Below, one piece after another: positions 8,512 through 17,794 of a stretch of DNA of 64,000 nucleotides. The notes beneath the pieces are model-generated. The model did no database searches and had not been told where the DNA came from. It worked only from the letters and a program-made list of their open reading frames with translations. This DNA comes from Chitinophagaceae bacterium. GTDB taxonomy: Bacteria; Bacteroidota; Bacteroidia; Chitinophagales; Chitinophagaceae. The first letter of the stretch is position 1. Each line of letters starts with the position of its first letter. The position numbers and the translations under genes are program-made. The stretch is from contig CANGIY010000011.1 in the NCBI GenBank assembly GCA_947454235.1, forward strand, positions 61,384 to 125,383. The letters are read 5' to 3'.

Positions 8512-9642
8512 TTATTTTTTTGTTGTTGCTTCCATTTTTAGTTCCTGAATCTTGAATCCAAGCAATTTTTGAATGCCTTTCAGGTCGTCCATTTCGTCGG
8601 GTGCGCAAAAGGAGATGGCTAAACCGTCGTTGCCGGCTCTGCCTGTTCTTCCAATGCGGTGAACGTATGTTTCGGGTACTTCAGGAAGCTCAAAGTTGAT
8701 AACTCTTGGCAAACCGTCGATATCAATACCTCTGGCTGCGATGTCTGTTGCGATGAGGGTTTGAATCCTCGCCTCTTTAAAATCAGAAAGAGCTCTCTGG
8801 CGTGCATTCTGCGATTTGTTGCCGTGAATAGCAGCAGCAGCAATGCCTTTTGCATTCAGTGTTTTGGAAAGCTTATCTGCACCGTGCTTTGTGCGGGTGA
8901 AAACAAGTGTTTGTAGTTGCTTGCCTGATGCCAACAACGATTCCAATTTTACTTTCTTTTCAGCTTTATCGGCAAAACATACGTATTGCTGAATCGGCTT
9001 TTCAATATTTTCGTCTTTTTCTGCTGTTACTTCAACTGGCTTATACAATATTTCGCGCGCCAGTTTCCTGATGTTATCAGGCATTGTCGCGGTGAAAAAT
9101 AAAGTCTGCCTTCTTTTAGGCAACAAAGAAATAATTTTTTTGACTGCATTCAGAAACCCAAGGTCCAGCATTCTATCGGCCTCATCCAATATCAATGTTT
9201 CAACCATTGATATATCAGCATTGCCTTGCTGCAGGTGATCAATCAATCGGCCAGGTGTTGCCACCAAAAAATCGATATTGCCTTCGAGCGCAGTGCGTTG
9301 AGGACCATAAGAAACACCTCCTAATAAAAGTTGGATGTTTACTGGATTGTTGCGGCTATAAATTTTCGCGTTGTCGGCTATTTGAATGGCCAGTTCGCGG
9401 GTAGGAGTGAGCACCAGTGCGCGCACCTTCGATTTTAGATTGGGTTGCGCCAGTAAGCGCTGAATCACAGGTAATGCAAACGCAGCCGTTTTCCCTGTAC
9501 CTGTACGGGCACACGCAATAATATCGCGTCCCTTTAGTACCTCGGGAATGGCTAATGTTTGTATTGGGGTGGGGGAATTGTACCCTTCTTTCTCTAAAAC
9601 ATCGAGCATCGAAGGGAGAATACCTAGTTCACTAAAATTCAT
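8512..9642 (-). CDS. DEAD-box ATP-dependent RNA helicase, RhlE type
   Basis: All core motifs are present in order: Q motif (SPTPIQ), motif I ARTGTGKT, Ia PTRELAIQ, II DEAD, III SATMP-like TATMP, V ATDIAARGIDI and VI HRIGRTGRAG. The 376-residue length is a minimal helicase core with only a short C-terminal tail (IQELKMEATTKK). It unwinds short RNA duplexes in ribosome assembly or cold adaptation. It is the first gene of an operon with two cold-shock proteins and follows a long untranslated leader. A second helicase of the family is at 22.6-23.8 kb. Confidence 0.93.
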   Translation of the reverse strand: MNFSELGILPSMLDVLEKEGYNSPTPIQTLAIPEVLKGRDIIACARTGTGKTAAFALPVIQRLLAQPNLKSKVRALVLTPTRELAIQIADNAKIYSRNNPVNIQLLLGGVSYGPQRTALEGNIDFLVATPGRLIDHLQQGNADISMVETLILDEADRMLDLGFLNAVKKIISLLPKRRQTLFFTATMPDNIRKLAREILYKPVEVTAEKDENIEKPIQQYVCFADKAEKKVKLESLLASGKQLQTLVFTRTKHGADKLSKTLNAKGIAAAAIHGNKSQNARQRALSDFKEARIQTLIATDIAARGIDIDGLPRVINFELPEVPETYVHRIGRTGRAGNDGLAISFCAPDEMDDLKGIQKLLGFKIQELKMEATTKK

Positions 9643-9832
9643 TTACTCTTTTCACTGTTTAATAATTTCAAATGCTAATGCGTTAAATGCAAACTTGAAA
9701 TATTAAACAACCGGAACGCCCTGCAGCAAACCGTAATGAAAAAAAATACTAAGTATGTAATAAAGCACTAAAAACAGACTTTAAAGGGACCTTGTTTACA
9801 AGTAAAAAAGACCTTTTCAGAACTCGTTTGTG
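9643..9832 (-). promoter_or_regulatory. long 5' untranslated leader of the helicase/cold-shock operon
   Basis: Between the -7 element at 9833-9840 and ATG 9642 there are about 190 bases with no sustained reading frame. On the transcribed (minus) strand the leader contains AAAAGGTCTTTT-type pairing near 9803-9820 and the palindrome CTTGTTTACAAG at 9791-9802. Long structured leaders are known for cold-inducible csp and helicase mRNAs in other bacteria. A similar thermosensing role here is inference. No gene is seen in 9643-9940. Confidence 0.45.
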
Positions 9833-9840
9833 CAAAGATA
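9833..9840 (-). promoter_or_regulatory. TAnnTTTG -7 promoter element for the helicase operon
   Basis: On the minus strand TATCTTTG reads leftward from 9840 to 9833, matching the Bacteroidota -7 consensus. It is followed by CAC. It is the only clear match in the spacer and places the start of transcription near 9826. Confidence 0.5.
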
Positions 9841-9940
9841 AGAATTTTTTTATTAGGAAAGTGTGGAAAGTTTTTTTCTGTTTATTTCCTAGTCGATAAC
9901 CGGTTTGAAATTTGAAACATGATCATGCAAATTTTAACCC

Positions 9941-10921
9941 TTATCTTGTAATTAAGTTGATGATTTTGAGGGTCAATTGTTTGAAGTCTTTGTAAGCATT
10001 TTGCACAGCTTGTAAATGAGCACCAATAGCACCATCAGCGGGCTTGAGCGTAAAAATCGGCTTCCGTGTTTCCATGGCCATTGGAACCAGACTATGATAG
10101 TGTTTCAATAATGCAATGCAATACTCGTCTGTATCAACTTTTTCATCATTAATTTTAGGAATTTCAAGTACTGATTCTTTAAAAGTACCGGGTATTTTAT
10201 TGGCCCATTTTAGATACGATTTTACAGGTCTGCTTTCTTTTATACTGTGTTGCATAACCACATAGCCCAAAGGTAAAACAATGCCACTTGGAAGCACTAT
10301 ATCAGTCGCACGATTTCTTGATAGCCTGTCTTGCCATTCTGATTGCCATATTTTTAAACGACCGCCCAAGTTTCGTAAACCTTGCAAAGAAAATAAGTCA
10401 GCAGCAACCGGCACTACGACATAGTCCGCCGCAATTAATATCGCACGGTTCAATGCACCGAAATTGGAACCAACGTCAATAACGCAATAATCTGCACAAT
10501 GCCTTGCACCTTCATTTTGTATAATTCTATGAAAAGACGATATAATTCTGAATGCCGCTTCGTCTCCATCAATACATTTACTCCAGCTAGCACTCAATTT
10601 ATCTTCGAACACAGAAAGATCCAAATCGCCTGCAAGCAAGCCAATACTTTCGCTGATTTTGTGTATCACAACCGGTGCTATGTCTCCCAAACCGCGGTCA
10701 AGTGGTTTAATACCACTTAATAAAGTTTCTCTTTCTGATAACACAGAATAAATGCGCTCTAGTTCTTCGTCAGGAAGAAACATAGAAGTGAGGTTTGATT
10801 GCGGGTCTAAATCAACTGCCAACACCCGCTCGCCAAGTTCTGACAGCATGTGCGCAAAGTGGTATGCAAGTGTGGTTTTTCCAACATCGCCTTTATTGTT
10901 AAAGAAGAGAATCGTTTTCAT
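9941..10921 (-). CDS. ParA/MinD-type ATPase with altered Walker A motif
   Basis: The protein belongs to the deviant Walker ParA/MinD family. Residues 8-17 read NNKGDVGKTT, so Lys10 (signature lysine), Lys15 and Thr16 are kept but the normally conserved second Gly is Asp12. The Walker A' region VLAVDLDPQSNLTSMF and a later CVIDVGSNFG strand are present. At 326 residues it is longer than plain ParA (about 260) and has an extra C-terminal helical part. It starts at the base after the stop of the upstream AlbA_2/HATPase gene, implying coupled translation. No ParB or centromere-like repeat is nearby, so chromosome or plasmid segregation is unlikely; function is unknown. Confidence 0.82.
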   Translation of the reverse strand: MKTILFFNNKGDVGKTTLAYHFAHMLSELGERVLAVDLDPQSNLTSMFLPDEELERIYSVLSERETLLSGIKPLDRGLGDIAPVVIHKISESIGLLAGDLDLSVFEDKLSASWSKCIDGDEAAFRIISSFHRIIQNEGARHCADYCVIDVGSNFGALNRAILIAADYVVVPVAADLFSLQGLRNLGGRLKIWQSEWQDRLSRNRATDIVLPSGIVLPLGYVVMQHSIKESRPVKSYLKWANKIPGTFKESVLEIPKINDEKVDTDEYCIALLKHYHSLVPMAMETRKPIFTLKPADGAIGAHLQAVQNAYKDFKQLTLKIINLITR

Positions 10922-12100
10922 TTACTTTTTAAAAATAGTGACAGAAAATGATGTTGGTTGCTCTTTTAGAAAAATAGGCTCACGATTACCATTTTGTTTT
11001 AGTGCAGCCATGGCAGCTTTTACACCCACATTGAACCCATTTACAAACCCTAGGTTTTTCACTGCTTCTGCCAGTGCCGGATTTCTATAATCGTTTTCAT
11101 TGGGAAAGTTCTCGGGGCGGGCCTTTCCATAAAGACCGCCTGCATTTGAAATTTCAATTCTATTTGAAAACTCATAAAACTTAACAGGAGCATTTGATTG
11201 ATAGTCCCGGTGAATAACAGCATTAAAAAGCAGTTCTTTAAGTGCGCGTGCGGGGTAATTGAAAGCGTATTCACCGCCTAATTCAGATAGTACCATCTTC
11301 ACAACATTGGCCTTTATAAATTCATCCATTTGTCCAAGTTGCGTAGTAAGGTCGCCATCAAAGCGATGTTCAAATTCAAAATCGCTCGCTTCATCGGTGC
11401 CCGAAAAACGCACATATTGAACATAGGCTCCTGGGACGTAGAATCTAGGGTTTGAGCCGAACATCAAAATCCCAGCAAAGGTTGGGCAGTCTCCTTTTAG
11501 GTCGTAAAACTTCAAAGAAGCCAGTTGAGCTTTTATTTCTCTGTGATTTTCTCGTAAAGTATCAACGTCAATCGCAGAAGGAAGATACCTGAGTTTGAAA
11601 ATGTCAATACTCAAATCATCTAATGTACTTCCCTTACAAGGAATTACATCGAATGTACGGGCAAAAGCAGAGCGACGTTCTGATAAAATACGTTCCTCCG
11701 CTTCGTTGGCTGTGCCTTTTCTTGGACCAACCCGAACGCATAGTTTTCCGTTGAAACGAACCGGAGGTAAAAAATGTGGCTGTACTTCAACAACAACTAC
11801 ATCGCCATCTTCATATTTAAATACTTCAACCGCAATTGCAGGTGGAGGCACTATTCTTCCATCGGTTCTAAAATCCAGTAGACTCTGAATTAATCTGTCA
11901 TCGGCTGTTAAACCAGACCTGCTTCCGTCGTCATTTACCCCAATTAACAGGTATCCGGGTTTGTTATGTCCAGACATATCATTAGCAAACGAACAAATTG
12001 CTTCTCCAAATTTCCTAGAGTCAGTGGTTGAAATGGTCTTTTCAACCCTGTCTTGTTCAATCTGAGGGAGTAATTTATCGAGTTCTACTTTGGAAATCAT
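10922..12100 (-). CDS. AlbA_2 DNA-binding and HATPase_c_4 domain protein
   Basis: The N-terminal part (about 15-130) matches the AlbA_2/Schlafen-like domain: EAICSFANDMSG, then YLLIGVNDDGSRSGL. The C-terminal part has the HATPase_c_4 N-box ELLFNAVIHRDYQ and a short G-box-like EISNAGGLYG. Such proteins are usually annotated as putative transcriptional regulators or RecG-like, often without experimental support. ATG 12100 gives a natural start (MISKVELDKLL); an in-frame ATG at 12133 would add 11 residues. The gene lies 80 bases after mfd and abuts the ParA-like gene. No promoter was recognised, so it may be read from mfd. The pair looks accessory. Confidence 0.82.
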   Translation of the reverse strand: MISKVELDKLLPQIEQDRVEKTISTTDSRKFGEAICSFANDMSGHNKPGYLLIGVNDDGSRSGLTADDRLIQSLLDFRTDGRIVPPPAIAVEVFKYEDGDVVVVEVQPHFLPPVRFNGKLCVRVGPRKGTANEAEERILSERRSAFARTFDVIPCKGSTLDDLSIDIFKLRYLPSAIDVDTLRENHREIKAQLASLKFYDLKGDCPTFAGILMFGSNPRFYVPGAYVQYVRFSGTDEASDFEFEHRFDGDLTTQLGQMDEFIKANVVKMVLSELGGEYAFNYPARALKELLFNAVIHRDYQSNAPVKFYEFSNRIEISNAGGLYGKARPENFPNENDYRNPALAEAVKNLGFVNGFNVGVKAAMAALKQNGNREPIFLKEQPTSFSVTIFKK

Positions 12101-12180
12101 ATGTAAAAATAGTGGTAATTTTTTTTGTGGCAAGAATTATGTCCAAGAGTTATTTTGCCGGTGTTTGTGCCAACAACATC

Positions 12181-15100
12181 TTATTTCTTCTTCACCAATC
12201 CGCTCAAAAACCAATGTACATCGTGCATGGTTTTTATTTTGTCGACAATCAGGAAAAAGTTTTTGCCGATTTGTTTCAGGCGAGCATTGCGGGTGTGTGT
12301 TTGAATGTAGGAGAGTATATGGTTAAACGTCTCCGATTCAAAATAAGGTGAGTCGGGGTTGCTAACGAAGTACAAGCGCATTTGCTCGTTCTTGATAATC
12401 ATTTTCTCAAAGCCAAGTTCCTGGGCTATGGAACGGCAGCGAATGGTAGTGAACAAATCTTTTACCGGTGCAGGTATTGGCCCGAAACGATCTTTAAGTT
12501 GCAACTCAAATTTATCAAGTTCTTCGTCGCTTTCCATATCATCGAGCTGCGTATAAATGGAAAGCCTTTCCGTAATGTTCTCGATGTAGGTGTCAGGTAT
12601 CAGTATTTCAAGGTCAGTGTCAATAGTACAATCATCAACAAAGTCTTGTTTACGGTTGATTTCTTCCTTGAATACATCTTTAAAGTCGGTGCTGCGTAGT
12701 TCGCGCATGGCTTCTGCCAGTACTTTCTGGTACATCTCAAAACCAATCTCGTTAATGAAACCACTTTGTTCGCCACCCAGCAAGTTGCCGGCACCGCGTA
12801 TATCGAGGTCGCGCATCGATATCTGGAAGCCGCTACCTAATTCGTTGAACTGCTCAAGTGTTTGCAAACGTTTGCGGCTATCAGAAGGCAACAAACTCAT
12901 CGGGGGAGCCAATAGGTAACAGAATGCTTTCTTATTGTTCCGTCCCACACGGCCGCGTAACTGGTGTAAGTCACTCAGCCCAAACTGGTGTGCGTTGTTC
13001 ACAATAATAGTATTCGCATTACTAATGTCTACACCGCTTTCAACAATGTTGGTACAACACAACACATCAAACTTATGCTCAATGAAACCCAAAAGGGCTT
13101 CTTCGAGGTGGTGCCCTTCCATTTGTCCGTGCGCCATTCCTATTGTAAGGTCAGGGCACAGTTCGCGTAACATGGTTACCATTTCAGGCAAGCTCTGTAC
13201 GCGGTTATGGATAAAGAATACCTGTCCGCCACGTTCTGTTTCAAAGTAAATGGCTTCTCTTATCGCAAACTCATTGAAAACCTGCACCTCGGTGTGTACC
13301 GGCTGGCGGTTGGGTGGGGGAGTATTAATAATGCTTAGGTCGCGGGCATTCATTAACGAGAACTGTAATGTTCTCGGAATTGGAGTTGCCGTAAGTGTTA
13401 GCGTATCAACATTGGCTTTCAATTCACGCAGGCGTTCTTTAGCGCCCACTCCAAATTTCTGCTCTTCGTCAATAATCAATAACCCAAGGTCTTTGAACTT
13501 TACGTCTTTACCAATTATGGCATGCGTACCAATAACTATATCAACTTTACCTTCTTCGAGGCGTTTTAAAACTTCTTTTTTCTCTTTCGTAGTCCTGAAC
13601 CTGTTGATGTAGTCAACATTGGCCGGGAAGTCTTTCAATCGTTCACAGAACGTATTGAAGTGCTGGAACGCGAGAATGGTGGTAGGCACAAGTACTGCCA
13701 CTTGTTTATTGTCGGCAACAGCTTTGAAGGCAGCCCGCACTGCAATCTCTGTTTTGCCAAAGCCCACATCGCCACACACAAGTCTATCCATTGGCGAAGG
13801 CGATTCCATGTCGCGTTTCACATCGGCGGTAGCCTTACTTTGGTCTGGGGTGTCTTCGTAGAAGAAAGATGCCTCCAGCTCAGTTTGCAGGTAGCTGTCA
13901 ATTGAATACTGAAACCCTTCCGACGCTTTACGTTTGGCATACAACCTAATGAGGTCGGCGGCAATATCTTTAACTTGTTTCTTGGTTTTGTTTTTAAGCT
14001 TGGTCCATGCATCACTTCCCAGCTTATTCACCTTAGGTATCGAGCCTTCCTTGCCTGTGAATTTGGTAATTTTATGCAGTGAGTTGATGTTCACATACAG
14101 CACATCATTATCCTTATAAATGATTCTGATGGCTTCCTGCATATTACCGTTCACCTCAATTTTCTGCAAGCCACTATAGCGACCCACACCATGGTCAATG
14201 TGGGTAACGTAGTCGCCCGGTTGCAGTTCTTTGAGCGCCCTTAATGTAAGTGCCTTGCCCTTGGTATAGGCTTGTTTTACATTGTATTTATGGTAACGCT
14301 GAAAAATCTGGTGGTCGGTGTAAGCAACTACTTTTTTCTCATGGTCAATAAAACCCTTGCTTATAGCAGTAGGTATTGGTGTGAACTGTATGCCTGCATT
14401 CAGGTCTTCAAATATGCTCCTGAGGCGTTCAAGTTGCTTCGGGTTATCAGCAAAAATGAAGACCTCATATTTCAGATTGATGCGCTTTTGCAAATCATCA
14501 ATCAGCATTTTAAATTGGCGGTTGAAAACAGGCTGTTCTTCAGTCGCAAACTGAAAATTAGCATCAACAGTTTTTCCGGTTATTTTTTCGAGTGAATGGT
14601 TGTACCACTCAATAATATGTCGTTTTTGTATTTTTTCTTTCCATGCCCCCGAGTCTTCAAAGTCAGCCCTTGAAATCTCGCGCAGCATTTCTTCTTCGTG
14701 GTCAATGGCTACTTGTCCCAGCTCCATTTTGTCGGGTAGGTCGCCCACCAACTTATCGATGCGCCCCAAAACAAACTGCATGTCCTTCGCCCAAATCAAA
14801 GTATTTTCAGGCAGAAAGTCGAGTAATGAGATTTTTTCCTTTGTGTCGAATTTAGTTTCAACGTTGGGAAGAATGGATACAGCCAATAATTTTCGCTCTG
14901 AAAGCTGCGATTCAGGATTGAAAATACGGATACTGTCTACCTCGGTGTCAAATAGTTCAATACGATAAGGGTGTTCGTTGCCAAATGAATAAATGTCTAT
15001 AATACCCCCACGAATAGCAAACTGTCCGGGCTCGTACACAAAATCCTCGCGCTTAAAACCCAAATTCACAAACTGTTCCAGCATTCCCTCAATATCAAGG

Positions 15101-15558
15101 TTTTCACCCACCTTGATACTTATCATATCCCTGTTGAGCGAAGATGGGTTTACCACTTTTTCGAACAGTGCTTCAGGATAGGTGACAAGCACTTTTTTAC
15201 GTGCCTTTGGTTGGCTGAACTTTGTCAGTGCTTCTGTTCGCAACATCACATGGCTTGAATTCAACTCGTTGAAGGAGCCTGTACGTTTAAAAGAATCCGG
15301 GAAAAAGCACACATCGAGTGCTTTTGTCAGGTGTTCGAAATCGTTAAGGAAGTAGGCTGCTTCTTCTTTGTCGTTAAGAATAAACACATGGTTATGGTCG
15401 CTTAGGTGCCATAAAGCCATTGCATAAAAACCAATTGAAGAGCCTCTGAGATTTTCAAAATAGAACCTGAGCTTGGTATCGGGCAATGAGAGTCCTGCCG
15501 CAATTTGTTTTATGCGTAGGTCGTTCCGGTAAAGCCCTTCCAGAAATTCAAGGTTCAT
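12181..15558 (-). CDS. mfd: transcription-repair coupling factor Mfd
   Basis: Mfd recognises RNA polymerase stalled at DNA damage, pushes it off by ATP-driven translocation and recruits UvrA. The N-terminal UvrB-like region (including GIIDIYSFGNEHPYRIE), the CarD-like polymerase-interaction domain (LQPGDYVTHIDHGVGRY) and the helicase core are all visible. Core motifs are GDVGFGKTEIAVRAAF, DEEQKFGV, TATPIPRTLQFSLM and the TRG-type LHQLRGRVGR. The C-terminal D7 domain follows. The length of 1125 is normal. ATG 15558 lies eight bases after a TACCTTTG element, giving an almost leaderless mRNA. Confidence 0.97.
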   Translation of the reverse strand: MNLEFLEGLYRNDLRIKQIAAGLSLPDTKLRFYFENLRGSSIGFYAMALWHLSDHNHVFILNDKEEAAYFLNDFEHLTKALDVCFFPDSFKRTGSFNELNSSHVMLRTEALTKFSQPKARKKVLVTYPEALFEKVVNPSSLNRDMISIKVGENLDIEGMLEQFVNLGFKREDFVYEPGQFAIRGGIIDIYSFGNEHPYRIELFDTEVDSIRIFNPESQLSERKLLAVSILPNVETKFDTKEKISLLDFLPENTLIWAKDMQFVLGRIDKLVGDLPDKMELGQVAIDHEEEMLREISRADFEDSGAWKEKIQKRHIIEWYNHSLEKITGKTVDANFQFATEEQPVFNRQFKMLIDDLQKRINLKYEVFIFADNPKQLERLRSIFEDLNAGIQFTPIPTAISKGFIDHEKKVVAYTDHQIFQRYHKYNVKQAYTKGKALTLRALKELQPGDYVTHIDHGVGRYSGLQKIEVNGNMQEAIRIIYKDNDVLYVNINSLHKITKFTGKEGSIPKVNKLGSDAWTKLKNKTKKQVKDIAADLIRLYAKRKASEGFQYSIDSYLQTELEASFFYEDTPDQSKATADVKRDMESPSPMDRLVCGDVGFGKTEIAVRAAFKAVADNKQVAVLVPTTILAFQHFNTFCERLKDFPANVDYINRFRTTKEKKEVLKRLEEGKVDIVIGTHAIIGKDVKFKDLGLLIIDEEQKFGVGAKERLRELKANVDTLTLTATPIPRTLQFSLMNARDLSIINTPPPNRQPVHTEVQVFNEFAIREAIYFETERGGQVFFIHNRVQSLPEMVTMLRELCPDLTIGMAHGQMEGHHLEEALLGFIEHKFDVLCCTNIVESGVDISNANTIIVNNAHQFGLSDLHQLRGRVGRNNKKAFCYLLAPPMSLLPSDSRKRLQTLEQFNELGSGFQISMRDLDIRGAGNLLGGEQSGFINEIGFEMYQKVLAEAMRELRSTDFKDVFKEEINRKQDFVDDCTIDTDLEILIPDTYIENITERLSIYTQLDDMESDEELDKFELQLKDRFGPIPAPVKDLFTTIRCRSIAQELGFEKMIIKNEQMRLYFVSNPDSPYFESETFNHILSYIQTHTRNARLKQIGKNFFLIVDKIKTMHDVHWFLSGLVKKK

Positions 15559-15566
15559 GAGTGATG

Positions 15567-15574
15567 CAAAGGTA
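15567..15574 (-). promoter_or_regulatory. TAnnTTTG -7 promoter element for mfd
   Basis: TACCTTTG is read leftward from 15574 to 15567 and is followed by CA, the same decamer seen before folK, mqnE and gapA. It is eight bases from the mfd ATG. Confidence 0.6.
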
Positions 15575-15647
15575 GGGAAAATGAATTTCGATAAATGGAC
15601 TGAACAATAAAATAAAGTGACGTCTTTTAAAATAAATAATCAACATT

Positions 15648-16883
15648 TTACTGCTTTAACCAACCTGCGATTCCTTTCATGGTTATTAGCGTAGCACCGG
15701 TGTTTGAACGCACATAATCAGCTGCTTCTGCACACATTTTTTGGTAGCTGTCATCGGTAGCATATTTTTCAAAATGCTGTAGTAACTGCGCTGGTTGTGC
15801 AACCGAAAGCGCGCCGCCTGCGTCGATGAGCCCTTGTGCCTCTAAAAACTGGTGGTAGACGGGCCCAAAATAGACAGGCTTACCATAAACAGCCGCTTCT
15901 AGTACGTTGTGAACACCTTCTTTTCCAAATGCACCTCCTATCCAGGTGATGGTGGCGTACCGGTATAGCTTACTTAGCATACCAACGGTATCAATTACGA
16001 GTACCTTACTACTTGCATCAGGCGTTTTAGTATAAAAACTACAATCACCGAAAAGTGTTTTTATTTCGTGTAGGTGCGACTTGTCAATCTCATGTGGTAT
16101 CAAAAGCAGTCGCCATTCGTCGCTCAGTCCTGCCATTAGTTTCTTTAAGAATTGCTCGTCTTCTCTCCATGTGCTACCTGCAACAATAACTTTGTGAGTG
16201 CCGCAAAACTTTTCTATAAAAGTGTTGGCAAAAGGTTCGTTCAAAAGGTCAGCAACCCTATCGAATCGAGTGTCGCCTGAAACAGAAACATGCTTGATGT
16301 GAATGGATTCCAGTAGTTTTTTTGAAGTAATATCTTGTACAAAGATGTGATCGAACCTTTTAAGCATTCTACGCTGCAAGCCCCCGTACCATTTGAAAAA
16401 GCCGTGCCTTTCGGTGAAAATCGCAGAAATCAACACGCATGGTATTTTTTTTCTTGAAATCTCTTTCAACAAGTAGAACCACAATTCATACTTTACAAAA
16501 AGGCAAAGAGTTGGATTGACATATTCAATGAATTGTTTAGCGTTGGCAGCATTGTCAACCGGTAGATAAAATACATAATCAGCACCACTGTAATTTTTCC
16601 TCGGTTCATAGCCCGAGGGCGAGAAAAAGGTGACAATGATGGCGTATTGCGGATATTCTTTTCTGATTGATTCTATAATAGGGCGCCCCTGCTCAAACTC
16701 TCCCAATGATGCACAATGAACCCAAATTCTTGGGCGCGCTTCATGCTCTAATTGTTTTTTGATATTGGGCAGTAGATTCTTCCGTCCTTCAAGAAATAGC
16801 CGCGCTTTTGGTTTGAATAGCGATGCTATTCTCACTGCCAGTAAATAGAGTGCAATGCCTATTTTGTACAGCGCAACTTCCAT
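15648..16883 (-). CDS. waaA: 3-deoxy-D-manno-octulosonic acid (Kdo) transferase
   Basis: WaaA (KdtA) adds Kdo to lipid A precursor at the inner membrane. A single N-terminal membrane anchor (IGIALYLLAVRIASLF) is followed by a two-domain GT-B fold. Conserved text includes WVHCASLGEFEQGRP, the C-terminal nucleotide-sugar site WIGGAFGKEGVHNVLEAAVYGKP and GPVYHQFLEAQGL. Length 411 is normal. It starts at ATG 16881-16883, sharing one base with the stop of the upstream beta-barrel gene (TAATG), so translation is coupled. Confidence 0.95.
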   Translation of the reverse strand: MEVALYKIGIALYLLAVRIASLFKPKARLFLEGRKNLLPNIKKQLEHEARPRIWVHCASLGEFEQGRPIIESIRKEYPQYAIIVTFFSPSGYEPRKNYSGADYVFYLPVDNAANAKQFIEYVNPTLCLFVKYELWFYLLKEISRKKIPCVLISAIFTERHGFFKWYGGLQRRMLKRFDHIFVQDITSKKLLESIHIKHVSVSGDTRFDRVADLLNEPFANTFIEKFCGTHKVIVAGSTWREDEQFLKKLMAGLSDEWRLLLIPHEIDKSHLHEIKTLFGDCSFYTKTPDASSKVLVIDTVGMLSKLYRYATITWIGGAFGKEGVHNVLEAAVYGKPVYFGPVYHQFLEAQGLIDAGGALSVAQPAQLLQHFEKYATDDSYQKMCAEAADYVRSNTGATLITMKGIAGWLKQ

Positions 16884-17680
16884 TACTCAAATAAAATATC
16901 TTCCGATTTGTGTCTGAATATTGGAATCATCCATCCGGCGCGAAGCCCCAAAAGAACATCGAGCCGTTGTTTGTCGTCGGCACGCATTACATCATACAAA
17001 AAGTCTCTACGGCATTTAGTTACAGCCAATGTAGCGTCAACGCCAATATTGAAATTGACGAACTTGTTTTTTGCGAAGTACGAATACCCAACAAATTCTC
17101 CCACAAACCAACCATTGGTAAGTCGGTCATAACCCTTTACGTAATCGCCCAACACGGCAGGTACATCACTATTGTTGTTGTAAATCGTAATCTTGTGTTG
17201 TATAAAACCTGCCGATGTAATGAGGGTGAGTCCATTGTCGGGGTTTTCTTTACTAAAAGAGAATATTTTTCCAAATTGAACACCTAGTAAGTAGCCACGC
17301 TCGTAAACCGGAAGCCCTACGCGTTCACCGCTATTGTTGATTGCTTCAACAAATTTGCCATTAAACGTATTGACACTGTATTTGTCGCGCACATTCATAA
17401 GCAATGAATCTTCTTTTATCAGGCTACCCGTAATGAAATCAGCTTTTACACCCCAGATGTAGTTTTTTCTGGTTTTATAAGTAATTGCAGGCCCGAAGCG
17501 CATACTGTTACCAAACCTCTTAGCCATATCTGCCAAAGGTAAATCACCGCCAACATTGCCGTTTAGTATAAAGCCGTACTTCGGTTTTCGGGTTGAATCA
17601 GTACCAAACAACGCATCTTGAGCGAAAGATTGACCGATTGAAGAAAGCAATAAGAAGACCAAAAGTATTTTTATCTTCAT
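16883..17680 (-). CDS. outer-membrane beta-barrel protein, function unknown
   Basis: The likely start is ATG 17680, because MKIKILLVFLLLSSIGQSFAQ is a clear signal peptide. The frame extends 29 residues upstream without signal-like features. The mature part has alternating hydrophobic strands and ends in a terminal strand (GWMIPIFRHKSEDILFE) as in small porin-like barrels of about 240 residues. The stop overlaps the waaA start by one base, so it is co-expressed with lipid A-Kdo synthesis. A role in envelope structure is inference; I do not recognise the exact family. Confidence 0.7.
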   Translation of the reverse strand: MKIKILLVFLLLSSIGQSFAQDALFGTDSTRKPKYGFILNGNVGGDLPLADMAKRFGNSMRFGPAITYKTRKNYIWGVKADFITGSLIKEDSLLMNVRDKYSVNTFNGKFVEAINNSGERVGLPVYERGYLLGVQFGKIFSFSKENPDNGLTLITSAGFIQHKITIYNNNSDVPAVLGDYVKGYDRLTNGWFVGEFVGYSYFAKNKFVNFNIGVDATLAVTKCRRDFLYDVMRADDKQRLDVLLGLRAGWMIPIFRHKSEDILFE

Positions 17681-17794
17681 GTATTCGTTTTGATGCGGTG
17701 AAATTAACGGATTCAACTGAATTATTGATTCATAACGTTGAAATGAAGTTTTTATTGACTCCGCCATGGTACTTTAGCACAAATTTATTTTCCC

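Noticed and set aside
9904..9935. Palindrome CATGATCATG and AACCGGTT in the spacer after the ParA-like gene
   Set aside because: The stems are short, lack a T-run and a few such palindromes are expected by chance, so neither a terminator nor a parS-like site is claimed.
12028..12351. 107-residue plus frame between mfd and the AlbA_2 gene
   Set aside because: It lies across the ends of two well-supported minus-strand genes and has no protein-like features.
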